DNA from: Setophaga petechia
Taxonomy: Eukaryota; Chordata; Aves; Passeriformes; Parulidae
DNA: 64,000 nucleotides
Direction of reading: 5' to 3'
NCBI GenBank assembly: GCA_024362935.1
Contig: JANCRA010000007.1
Span: 22,841,003-22,905,002, forward strand
Translations under genes and position numbers: made by a program
Notes under the pieces: model-generated
Databases searched by the model: none
Told to the model about the DNA's origin: nothing
What the model saw: only the letters and a program-made list of their open reading frames with translations
Shown: positions 21,391 through 39,280 of the stretch, piece by piece
How the letters are laid out: the number at the start of each line of letters is the position of its first letter
How positions within the stretch are numbered: position 1 is the stretch's first letter

Positions 21391-22829
21391 TACCAGCCAT
21401 GGCCCAAGGAGCCCCAGCATGCTCTAGGGAGCTGCAGAGGCACAGATGTAGCCAGCTGAATGGCAGCTCTGTTATTCAGACCGTTGCATGGTTTAAATAC
21501 ATTACATACATTTCTACAGTGCATTAGAACAATACATTTTGGGTCAGTCAAATGCAGCTGGGCCTGGCTGGGGAATTGGGATCTCCACTGCCGCCCCCTC
21601 TGTGCTTACACAGCCAGTGCTGAGTTCCCTCCCCATTGCAGGAGACAAGGCAGCTGCTCTGCCTTCCCAGGTTCACCTGCCTTCATCCCTCTCACTCCCC
21701 AAAGACGGGCTAACAGAACAGCAAGACCCAACACTGACTTTCCCCAGCAGCCTGAGAAGTCACAGCTCAAGGCAAGCAGGTGCAGGCAGCAGCCCTGGTG
21801 CTGTTTTATACAACACAAGCTCAGCAGCTGCTGGTAAGAGAGGGGCTCCCCCTCTCCCCACCCACAGCAGGGCTGTGAGATTGTCAGCTCCAGGGCAGCC
21901 AGGAGTCCATGCTGGTCCCCCAGCGCTCCCACCCATGTGGCCGAAGAGCCCCTTCAGCCCTCCCCTGGCAACCCCTGCCCCTCAGAGGGTCCCTAGGCAC
22001 AGACAAGGCTGGCACCATGCTGGCTGCACAGCAGCCAGGGAGCTTGCTGGGAGAGGAAAGAAAGTCAAGTGAGAGCAGCTGTGGAGACCAGGCAGGAGAA
22101 ATGGACTGGGGGAAAAGGGGAGAGCTCCCATGGGAGAGCTCTGCAAAGCCACCTGCTCTTCACAGGGACAAGCCAGCACCTTTTTTGCCTTAGTGTCTAA
22201 CTGCATCCAAGCCAGTCCCCTGTGTTGTCCCTCTTATGTCCCCTCCTCGAGCCTCTAGCCAGAGAACAGCCGTTCATTGTGGTCCCCGCTACGCCAGTGG
22301 GCAGCAGGAACTCCCCCTGAGGAAAGCAGCGTGCACGGGGTTGGGGCACTGGAGGGACAATGGAAGAGTACAGCACACCCTCAGGGAAATGGAGGGGGTA
22401 TCACCTTCTAAAGGCCTTCCCAGCCTGGCAGCTGGCATGGTGGGGAAAAGAAGGGCCAGTGGCTGGTGAAAGGGCTGGACGGATCCTGGCTCAGGTAGCC
22501 CGTTCATCCCAGCCCCAAGCAGGGGTGCTCAGAACCGCATGCAGGCCAAGGAACAGAGGCAGGAGCAGGGTTCCAGCCATACCACAGTTCCTGGTAGATT
22601 CCCACACCTCCCCCTGGCCCCTGCCCCAGGCAGGGAACCAAGCTCCAAAGGAGCTGGGGAGGGACCATGCCCATGCTGCCTGGCTCCTCCAGTTCAGCTG
22701 CAGGTTCCTCCAGTCGCATCTGCTCGCTCTACCCTGAAGGTCGAGTCCCAGCCACAGGAGGCAGCAGTGGCCCAGCTCCTCTCGCAGTGCTAGTCCGAGG
22801 TGGCCAAGCCCTGCCCACGGCTCCCACAG
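21391..22829 (-). other. PI4K2A: Presumed PI4K2A 3'UTR and downstream flank
   Basis: This lies downstream of the PI4K2A stop codon on the minus strand. I find no canonical AATAAA or ATTAAA in the sense orientation. The best candidate is the variant TATAAA at 21810-21805 (TTTATA on +), giving a 3'UTR of about 1.0 kb. No other coding exon is recognisable. Confidence 0.4.
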
Positions 22830-29402
<6,573 letters not shown>

Positions 29403-29499
29403 GTGAGCGCGGACCGCGGGTCCCTGCGCCGCCCGCCCCGCCCGCCTCGCTCCTGGGCACGCACCGGGCCCGTGAGCATCGCCACTCGCGTCCCGATGG

Positions 29500-29740
29500 T
29501 GGGGCGTGCGTGTATCAGCCGTGGGTGCATGAACACACCAGGGTGCGGGTGCATCAGCCGTGGTGCACGGACACGGCGGGGTGTGGGTGCACGGACACAC
29601 CGGGGTGTGAGTGATCGCTCACGGGAACAGAGACACGACGGGGTATCGGTACACCGGGGTGCGGGTGCATCACCCGTGGGCGCGGTCACGCCCCCGGACA
29701 CGCTCCCCAGGCGGGGTGTGCGCGCATCCCCCGTGGGTGC
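29500..29740. repeat. Degenerate GC-rich minisatellite in MORN4 intron 1
   Basis: Units resembling CACACCGGGGTGTGGGTGCA recur with variable spacing of roughly 16-55 bases, at least six times. Examples end near 29542, 29581, 29605, 29643, 29659 and 29716. Copies are diverged by substitution and insertion. Long open frames across this stretch on both strands are by-products of the repeat. Confidence 0.65.
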
Positions 29741-30816
29741 GTGGCGCGGGCGGGATGTCCATGCCTCGGCCCGGGGATGTGTGGTGTGGTGTAACGCTGT
29801 GCGATCCGGGCAGTGCGGGGCGCGCTGCCCCTCCCTGCGGCGGGCGCGGTACGCGGGGCAGGCTCGGGGCGGTGGGAGCCCAGCGCGGGCAGGTCCGGCT
29901 CCTGCGCAGGCTGGAGCGCTCCTGGGGTGCTGTCCTCCGGCTGAAGTGTCACAGGCCGTGCTGGCCGTGTCACAGCCCGTGGCAGCACCCTGTCCTGCGC
30001 CTGGCACGGCTGGGCAGGCTGCAGGGCGGGAGCCGGCGGTGCGCTCCCGGTGCCTCCCATCAGCAGAGAGCACTGTTCAGTCGCTGCTCGCCTGGGCTGG
30101 GGCCATTTCTCTGACACAAAGCCCTGTCAAGTTCCTGTTTTGCTCCTGAGTGCCGCGTCCTGCTGGTCCATGTGATTCAGTACCCACCTTTTGGGCGATG
30201 TGCAGCCGGCTGTAAGCGGATAGATCCCGCCTGGATGCTGGGAGCCCCTTCCCATCTCTGGCACTGTCTGAGCTGCACCGGCAGCTGCTGGACAGGCAGC
30301 GCCCAGCCCACCTGCGGGGCTGTCTCTATTCTGGTGCCTTCCCTGTGTGCTGGGGAGAGCTGTGCTGCGTGGCAGGGCTCTGTGAGGTGTGCAGGGCTTC
30401 AGGGGCTGCTTGCTGTTGGCAGGCAGGTTTGCAAAGCCTGGGTATTCGAGCAAAACCCTGAAACCCAGGATCCTATCTCTGCTGTCCCTCTTGGGAGGAG
30501 TGTCCTCTCATCCCTGGGAGTGAACCAGCTCTGCCCATTCTTGGATGCTGAATCTGGAAACTCCACAAGCTCTCTGTTCCCTCTCCTGAGGTACTCCCCT
30601 GAACACAATCCATCTCCTCTCCAAAATGCTTGTTTCTGTCTGGAACTGCCTCAGCAAAGCTGAGAATGGCTTCTGGCCTGAGCCTGCACAGTGCAGGACC
30701 TCTGGGGTTCTGCTAGAGTGCCATGACAGAGGCAGCCAGCTCGTGCCACACTCCTCTTCCTGCCACTCACTCACATTTCACAGGGCTGTGACCCCCGTGG
30801 GCTCACATCTCCCTGA

Positions 30817-31829
<1,013 letters not shown>

Positions 31830-32886
31830 GGGTGCCTGCATCCCCTCCCACCAGAGCAGGGACCCCCTACTTGGGCACTGGCTGGCCCTGGAGAAGGGTT
31901 GTGGCACTGCTGGGTGCCTTCCTGCCCTTCGTCCCCTCCAAGCGTCCTCCTGCCAAACCCCTGCCACTGGAGGGGATGGGACCCTCTGCTCTCCACCCAA
32001 GTGCCCTGGGGCAGCCGTGGTGCCTTCTCTTTCTGGCTGTAGCCCTGGCACCTGCTGGAGCAGCAGAAGGACAGGGTGGCAGGGGCTTGGCCCCTCTTCC
32101 CCCCAGGAAGACTGTGGACCACTACAGCTGCTAGCCAGCTGCAGAGGATGGAGCAGGGGGGTAGAGGCTGGTCCCTGACCCCACTGCCAGGGTGCCTTGG
32201 CTGGAAGCTGCTGACTGAACCACGTTCCCCCAGAGGGGCAGCTCCTGGCTCACTTTGTTGCCCTGGTCCTGGAGGCAGGGTGGGCACCCCAGGCATGCTG
32301 TGGCCTGTACCCTCAGCTCTGGGTGCTGGCCATCCCTCTGCATGCCCAGGGTAAGGTGACACTGTGTCCCCAAAGAACCCAGCCTGCTCTCAGGCCAGCC
32401 AATGGGCTGCATTCCCCTCATCCCTGTGCCAATCCACCCATCCACCCACTGCCTTGGGGACACCAGCAGCAGCATCCCCACCAAGAGCGACTGGGGAATG
32501 CCCAGCCTGGCACATGTCTGCTGCACACTGGTGAGGATGGCAGCAATGGTGAGCAAGGAGAAGGGTCAGCTGGAGCCTGGAGTGAGGACATGAGCAGGGC
32601 TGCATGGAGTGCCAGGGCTGGAGCAGGAGGCCTGGGCAGAGCAGGGATAGAGGTATGGTGATGGGGCAGGCAGGGGGCACACAGTTCCCCATTTTGCCCC
32701 CCACAAGCATCCTTCACCTCCCCACTGCATGCTCACCTTCACCTCCGGTGTGGTCTGGCTGGCTGTGGCACAGCTGGCAGCCCTCACTGGGCTGTGCCTC
32801 CCTGCCAGTCTCTGCCCACACCGGGTCCCGTGCCTTGCTGTGACCCTGCCTTGTGCTGCTGCCTGCACAGGCCTCAGCTGAGTAAA
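31830..32886 (+). terminator. MORN4: MORN4 3'UTR with AGTAAA poly(A) signal
   Basis: AGTAAA at 32881-32886 is followed by a T-rich downstream element (GTCTTTTTTGCTGGG) near 32910-32924. This gives a 3'UTR of about 1.07 kb. No other coding sequence is seen. The end falls about 100 bp from the opposing HOGA1 signal. Confidence 0.55.
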
Positions 32887-32988
32887 CCATGTTGCCAAAC
32901 ACCTGTGCCATGTCTTTTTTGCTGGGAGCAGGGATGGAGTGGGTGTCTTGCACAGACAGGACTGCAGACACAAAGAGGAGACTGCAGG

Positions 32989-32994
32989 TTTATT
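32989..32994 (-). terminator. HOGA1: HOGA1 poly(A) signal
   Basis: TTTATT on + is AATAAA on the minus strand, 222 bases past the HOGA1 stop codon. G/T-rich sequence follows on the minus strand. Confidence 0.75.
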
Positions 32995-33215
32995 CATGGC
33001 ACAAGGATCCACCCCTTCCCAGGCAAAGACAACAGGTCCCTGGGGGTTGGCTTGGGGTTGCCCTCCTCCACCCAGCCTGCCCAGTCCAGCCCTGTCCAAC
33101 AGGGAAGAGTAATATGGCAGCCCTCTCCTGGCCACCTCCTAGTGTCCCCAGAATGTCCCCAGGGTCCCTGACTCCTGTACCTGCCCAGTGTGGGAAGGGG
33201 CAGATGGAGAACAGC

Positions 33216-35883
33216 TCACAACCAGCCATTGGCACTGAAGGTGCTCCTCAGCTCTTCAACCTGGGCAGGGCTCAGAGGGGCCAGGGGTGCACGGCAGGGA
33301 CCTCCATAGTAGCCAAACCACTCCATGGCCTTCTTCAGCCCCGGGATCCCAAACCGGCGGGTGACCTGTGGGAAGGAGGGAGGGCATGGAGGCTTTCTGG
33401 CTCCCATGGGGCAGCATGCTCTCTGGGCTCTGCTGTGCACCCCCTGCTCCTTTGCTTGCCATCACTCCTGTCCTCCCCATGCAGGGCTGCAAGGCTGGCA
33501 GGGTGTGAGGTGGCTGCAGCACTCCATGAAGTGCCCACTGTGGGCAGGGGGGCAGAGCACGTGCACACGGGACTCCACACAGGAGCTCTGTGGCATGTTG
33601 GGCTCTGCAGCAGGGACAGGCCACTCCATAGTGGGATGAGGGGCCCAGGAAAGACCAGCTCTCCCCACACACACACTGCTGCCTATAAATAGCCAGCAAG
33701 TCCCTCACAGAGGGTCATGCACCACTGCCTGGTGCCAGTGCACAAGCTGTTCCTTAATATGACAGGGCTGGCACTTCCCACCTTCTCACCTCCAGCCTGT
33801 CTTGGCTCGCTAGCCAAGGTGCTGTGCCATCCTGTCCCCCTGAACCACCTTTCCACCCCCTGCAGCCCAAGGGACTTCCATTCTTTGCCTGTGTCATGGG
33901 CCGGCACTCCTCCCCTCAGCACCCATGGGGTTCTGCCTGCTCACCGCTGTGTTGGGCTCAATGAGGCGGTGCTGCAGGTCACGGGCCTCCTGCCACTGGC
34001 CCGTGCGGCACAGGTGGTCCAGCTGACACAGTGGGTCACCCAGAACATTGGCAAGGGCACACACACCCCCAGCGGCACCTAGAGACACCAGGACACCGTG
34101 GCAGCCAGCTCAGAGTGCTGTGCCCAGCCAGCACCTCCCGGTCTCTCGCCTGCCTCCCCCTGCCAGTGTCCCCAGCCAAGTCTGGGCAGCTGCACTTACC
34201 CACAGCATAGCTCGCCAGCAGGAAGCCAGCTGATCCTGCCAGCACCTGGAAATCCTCCTGCCTTGTCTTGTGGACCATCAGCCCCATGCGGGTGATCTGG
34301 GGAGAGACATGCCATGCCCTGGGGCAGGCATCACCCAGTGCCCCTTGCTGCAGGGTGCCTGCTGGCAGCCCTGGGGTCCAGGGAAGGGCTGCAGGTCCCA
34401 ATTCCCCATTCCCAGCTTAGGTCCACGTTTGGTGGTCAGCGGCCCTGGGAAAATCCTGCCCCACTCACGTCCCCACCGCTGTCCTTGATCCCAATGATGT
34501 TGGGGTGCTGAGCCAGGGTGATGACAGCCTCCAAGGGCAGGTCCAGGCCGGTGTTGGCAGGGACACTGTACAGCACCACAGGGATGGGGGACGCGTCACC
34601 AACCTGCAGGCAGCCAGGCAGATTTCAGTAGCTGGGGACACATTGGACATGTGTAACCTGCTGCCCCAGCTGGGGTGGCTGGCAGGCACTGGACAGTCTC
34701 ACCTCTGTGTAGTGATGGATCAGGGCAGCAGTGGTCATGGTCCCCCGGTAATAGCAGGGTGTCACAACCAGTGCCACATCAGCCCCCGCCTCTGCCATGC
34801 TGACTGTCAGCTCGATGGTGGCCTGGGTGGCTGGGGAGGAGGCAGAGGAGTGAGGGGTGCTCCAGGGGGGACACATGGCCCTGCACTGCTCCCCACGCTG
34901 CCCACACAGGCACTCACATTCACAGCCCGAGCCAGCCAGCAGCAAGCGGTCCCTGGGCAGAGCCCGGCGCACGCAGCTCACCACCTCCACCCTCTCACGG
35001 GATGCCAGGTAGGGATACTCCCCGTTGGAGCCCAGTGCCACCAGCCCTGGAACACAAATGTGGGGAGGGCAGGAGAGGGTGCTAGGACCGTCAGGGATCC
35101 ACATTACTCTCACTCCCTTCTTTGCTGCTGGCACCCAGGCAGAGCTCCACAGCCCACAGTGTGCCCTCTCCTGCTGGCACCCAGGCAGAGCTCCACAGCC
35201 TACAGTGTGCCCTCTCCTGCCTATGTCCTTGCAGTCCCAGCCTCCCGGTCAGAAGAGAGGAGACTCTGGGGATCATCCTTCTGAGGCTGCAGCTCCTCTC
35301 CTATCATGTATCCATCCTCGGCAATCAACAGATACATATCCCATGAATTTTTCAGAGTGTGCATGGGAGTGCGTTGCATAGGTTCAAGCCTGCGGCTATG
35401 AGTGGAGCATGTGTGCAGGCCTGCACATGTGTGGAGCGTGTGTGCAAGCACCTGCTGATGTGTGCTGGGGGTGTGCAAGGACACGTGCCATGCAGAGGGC
35501 CCCAGGTGGGTGACCCGAGGCGTTGCCAGCCACGGAGCAAAGTCCAGCCAGAGGCTGAGCACCCTTGGGAAGCGGGCAGGCTGCCTGCACAGCCTCTGTG
35601 GCAGGCGGGGATCGGGCGGGAGCCGGCACGGAGGAGGACGGGGGCAGCGCTTACCTCGGAAAGGGATGCGGGCGTAGCGGCGCAGGTTCCCCTCCAGCTG
35701 GGCATAGTCCACCTCCTGTGCGGGCGAGAAAGGGGTGGCGAGCGGCGGGAAGATGCCCCCGAGATTGAGTGAGGGCTCTGATCCCTGCAGGGTGCTGAGC
35801 CCCCGGCAGTGCCTGGGGGCTGCCCGGTGCAGAGCGGCCAGGGCGGGCCGCAGGGAGGCGGCGAGGCGGGCGCTGAGGGCCAT
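33216..35883 (-). CDS. HOGA1: 4-hydroxy-2-oxoglutarate aldolase, mitochondrial (HOGA1), complete, 7 exons
   Basis: HOGA1 cleaves 4-hydroxy-2-oxoglutarate to pyruvate and glyoxylate, the last step of mitochondrial hydroxyproline breakdown; human loss causes primary hyperoxaluria type 3. Coding exons (minus): 35883-35655, 35046-34918, 34830-34703, 34603-34469, 34296-34200, 34078-33945 and 33365-33216. They encode 333 residues; human has 327. The N-terminus is Arg/Ala-rich without acidic residues, as in a mitochondrial presequence. It leads into the conserved [10 protein letters not shown] and EVDY segments. The Schiff-base lysine is expected in GIKDSGGD (about residue 202). GSNGEYP, TPCYYRG and the C-terminal [12 protein letters not shown] are conserved. 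This is a class I aldolase of the DHDPS/NAL family. Confidence 0.95.
35127..35218. repeat. 46-bp tandem duplication in HOGA1 intron 1
   Basis: Two adjacent 46-base copies (35127-35172 and 35173-35218) begin GCTGGCACCCAGGCAGAGCT and differ at one position (C/T). The near identity indicates a recent duplication. The site lies 81 bases into intron 1 side of exon 2 (35046). Confidence 0.9.
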
Positions 35884-36000
35884 GGCGGCTGCTGCTGCCG
35901 CTGGCTCTGCCGCGCCTGTTAATGTTTGACGGGGCACGTGAAGGACCCGCGACCCCGCTGGGCAGGCGACATGGGGGGTGGCACCAGATGAGCTCAGGAT
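35884..36000 (-). promoter_or_regulatory. HOGA1: HOGA1 proximal promoter with HNF1-like site
   Basis: About 35 bases upstream of the start codon, TGTTAATGTTTGAC (+ strand, 35917-35930) resembles the HNF1 dyad GTTAATNATTAAC. An E-box CACGTG follows at 35935-35940. HNF1 drives liver and kidney genes, which fits HOGA1 expression. CpG density is moderate. The promoter assignment is by position; factor use is inferred. Confidence 0.4.
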
Positions 36001-36703
36001 GTTCTTCCCCCTCCAGGAGATGGCTGCAAGGAGCTCAGCGCCCCTCCAGGTGAGCTTTGGCCACCGCGGCCGTGGCTTTCCCTTCTGCTTGCCAACCCTG
36101 GCAGCCATCCCTCTGCCTCGTACAGGGCTGGGCTGCAAAGCCAAGGAGGGACCAGGCATTGCAAGCAGTCCCACGACTTTGGTCAGGGATCACCTGATCC
36201 AGCTGCCAGTGTAGGGTCTCCTGTGAACGGGTGAGTGTGAGCATTTCCATGTAGGGAGCAGTGAGTACTGCACTCAGCATGTGGGCAGAGGGACCACGTG
36301 TCCCCTGGGGACAGCTGCAGCAGGAAAGGCAGAAGGACAAGAAGCCGTCCAACCCCAGAGAGTGGCTGTCCAGCACAGGTACAGCTGCTGCTCTCTGGCA
36401 CAGCCCCAGCCTCCAGCACAACATGGACTCAGGTTGAGCTGTCGTCCATGAATTTTTCCTCCCTGAGCTTGCCCGGGTGAGACTTCGTAAGACTGTGAGC
36501 AATCAGGACTCCTGCAGCGAGGAGTCCTGCCCTTGAACCACTTGGTGTCCCCAATACTTGAGTCCTAGTGAGAGGAGGCAGGGTTCATCATGCTGCCAGA
36601 TAACCCTGCTCCCAGGATAACCCAGCTTCCCAGGCCCATCAACGCTGGTGCAGGCTGCCCAACCTGAAAGCCACCTGGAGCCAAATGCTGCTCTTTGCTG
36701 ACT
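36001..36703. other. Interval between HOGA1 and the ANKRD2 3' end
   Basis: No coding exon is recognisable. A perfect 10-bp inverted repeat with a 6-base loop lies at 36504-36529: the left arm is CAGGACTCCT and the right arm AGGAGTCCTG. Confidence 0.5.
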
Positions 36704-36709
36704 TTTATT
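36704..36709 (-). terminator. ANKRD2: ANKRD2 poly(A) signal
   Basis: TTTATT on + reads AATAAA on the minus strand, 68 bases past the ANKRD2 stop codon. The 3'UTR is therefore about 90 bases. Confidence 0.75.
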
Positions 36710-36776
36710 GACACAGACAAGCCTTGTCTGGATCCTGCTCCTTGGAGCTGGGCCCAGGCCCTGGTCCCTGGTGCCA

Positions 36777-39280
36777 TCATGCAGGGACCTCCATCTCCCC
36801 CTGTGGCAGCTCCTTTGTCTCCAGCGCCTGGCGTGTGTCCACCTGCCACTGCTGCACCAGGTCTGTTGGGGTCTTGCCAGCCTGCAAGAGTGGGCAGAGA
36901 GGGGCTGGGCACAGGGTGGTGCAACATGGGGCCAGGAAATGGCCTCGGTGCTGACCCCACACACTCACCTCATTCTTGGCCATCATGTCAGCCCCGTGCA
37001 GGATCAGCGTTTTGATGATCTTGTAGCGACTGAGCCGTGTGGCATCATGCAGTGCTGTGTCACCCTCCTGTGAGAGACACAGCTTCACTGGACAGTGTGG
37101 TCCAGGGACAAGGACCCTCTGCTTGTCCCCAGCACTGCTCCTCAGTCCCCAGCATGCCAATCTCCACACAAGGGGGACCATTCCTGTCCCAGACCTGGCT
37201 GTGGCTGCAACCACCCTGGGCCAGGGATGTGTGTGTCCAGATGTGCCCCACCGTGGGTGCTGGAAGCCCTTGGAGGGGTCAGCAAAGGGTGGGGGGATCA
37301 GTGTTGCCCGCAGTGATGCCTGGATGGCTGCAGCACTCACCCTGTCTGGGGCATTGATATCCACCCCGCAGTGGATGAGATGCTCCACGATGTCAAGGTG
37401 TCCGGTTCGGGTGGCCACATGAAGGGGTGTGCTGAGCAGCTTAAGGGGGGATGAGATGGACATCAGGGGGGATCAGCACCCACACCTGCCAACCCAACAG
37501 AGGTCAGCTCTGGTACTCCAGGGTATGCCCCTGCCCTTGGCACAACCCTGTGACCTGCTCTGTCCTGCTTACCTTGTCCTTCACATTGAGGTCTGCCCCG
37601 CGGTCCTGCAGCAGTTTGACAGCATCCAGGTGCCCACCCCGGCAGGCCCAGTGCACGGCCGTGCAGTCCAGCTGGACATACAGTCTGTGTCATGGTGGGG
37701 GACACCCCTACCCTGTGCCTGTCCCCTGCCCCAGCAGGTCCCCGTGCTGGAGCTGAACTGGCAGAGCCCTGCCTGCAGCCACCTCTGTGATGGGGACAGC
37801 ACTGCCCCACTGCAGAGTCCCCAGTCCTGCCATAGTTCTGGCTGCGACACACCCAGATGCTCAGACCAGCACGCAGCTGGAAGCAGAATCCAGCCTCACC
37901 CGGTCCCTGAAGTCAACAGTGGCCCCAGTGTCCAGCAGCTTCTGCAGGATTTCCATGTGTCCCTCCAGCGAGGAGCGGTGCAGGGCTGTGCGGTGGAACT
38001 GTGGGACAGGGGAGCACATTGGCAGACAGAGGCATCCTCCCCTGCCCAGTCTGGCTGTACCTCCAGCCCTGTCCCAAGGGTCCCAGCCCTCACCACAGGC
38101 ATGGGGGGGGCATGGCTGCAGGCCTTGGTGGCATGCAACAGGCCAGGGAGCAGCCAGTGGCTGCCAGGGATGCTACCTCATCACATGTGTCGGGGGAGCC
38201 ACCGTCTGCCAGAAACTTCTCAATGACGTGCATCTTGCCCTGGACAGCAGCTCGCAGGAAGGTCTCTGGCTCCACAGGACCCTCCTGACAATGGCACAGG
38301 CTCAGGGCTGGGGCAGCACAGGGGTGCAGGAGAGGGGACAACATGGGGCCCTCTGCCCTGCTTCCCCAGAGAGGTCTCTGAATGGCAGGGTGACCAGGGG
38401 CTGGCCTGTGGGTGGTCCAGCCCCTGCCCCAGCAGTCCCCTCCCACAGCTTGGGACCCCTGACGTACAATCTCCAGGGGCTCAGGTGGTGGAGTGGGCTC
38501 GGGGGTGGCTGCCCGCTCTGCCCGGCGCTGCCGGCGCTGCTTGCGGAGCTCGATGAGCCGTTGGATGCTCCCCACGTCGATGATCTCCCGCCTCAGATCC
38601 ACTGAACTCCTCCGCACTTTCTCCTGGCCCTGGTGAGCACACACAGTGCCCCATTTGACTTGCCTGTGACCAGCCACCCCTGGCCACCCTGCAGCTCAAC
38701 CCTCTCACCTTGACGGCCTCAAGGCCCCTGTTCCTGGGCCCACGGCGTTTCTCCTCCTCCAGCTCAGGTGTGTTCATCCGCTCCACGGCCGGCGGCTCCC
38801 GTGCTCCATCCCCTCTGAGTTTCTGCACAGGCACAGCGGGCGCTGCATGGTCTTGTCTGGGCACAGAGCAGCCCCACTGCCTCCATCCTCAGCCTGCTGG
38901 GGAAGGTGGCTCTGGGCATGGCTCCACTCGCTGCTGAGGTCTACGGGGTGCTTGGCAGCCCTCGGGATTGAGCTTGCCTGCCCACCCTGCTTGGTAAGCT
39001 GGGCACCTGCCGGCTGCTCAGTCCTGCCCCATGGGCTAGAGCTGCCGGGTTGGGAACTTGATGCCCCCGAGAGCCCTTGGACACGTTCATATATCCCCCA
39101 GGATGGCAAGGTCAGTGCCAGCCTCCTCACACCCGAGTCCCTAAGGATGGACAGAGTACAATGGGGGTTCCTACTACAGCCCAGGAAGGTTCCCCTGCCC
39201 TGTGGACCCACCTCCTCCTCCTCCTCCTCTGCCAGCTTCTGCTCGATGAGCTCCTTGGCCCGTTCCACATCCAGCTCCAT
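36777..39280 (-). CDS. ANKRD2: Ankyrin repeat domain protein 2 (ANKRD2/Arpp), complete, 9 exons
   Basis: ANKRD2 is a muscle ankyrin repeat protein that shuttles between the titin I-band and the nucleus and responds to stretch. Coding exons (minus): 39280-39212, 38822-38709, 38629-38468, 38284-38177, 37998-37900, 37671-37573, 37439-37341, 37067-36969 and 36881-36777. They encode 317 residues. Exon 1 encodes an acidic coiled-coil start (MELDVERAKELIEQKLAE). Exon 3 carries the conserved DLRREIIDVGSIQ region and a basic stretch. Ankyrin repeats begin in exon 4 (residues about 116-151) and continue at 152-184, 185-217, 218-250 and 251-283, one repeat per 99-base exon, then a partial repeat in exon 9. 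ANKRD1 is a paralogue; synteny with UBTD1 and HOGA1 decides for ANKRD2. It lacks the longer N-terminus of the human isoform. Confidence 0.94.

Noticed and set aside
35380..35500. GT-rich stretch in HOGA1 intron 1 as a tandem repeat
   Set aside because: It has recurring GTGTGCA words but no stable period by eye, so it is left unannotated apart from this note.
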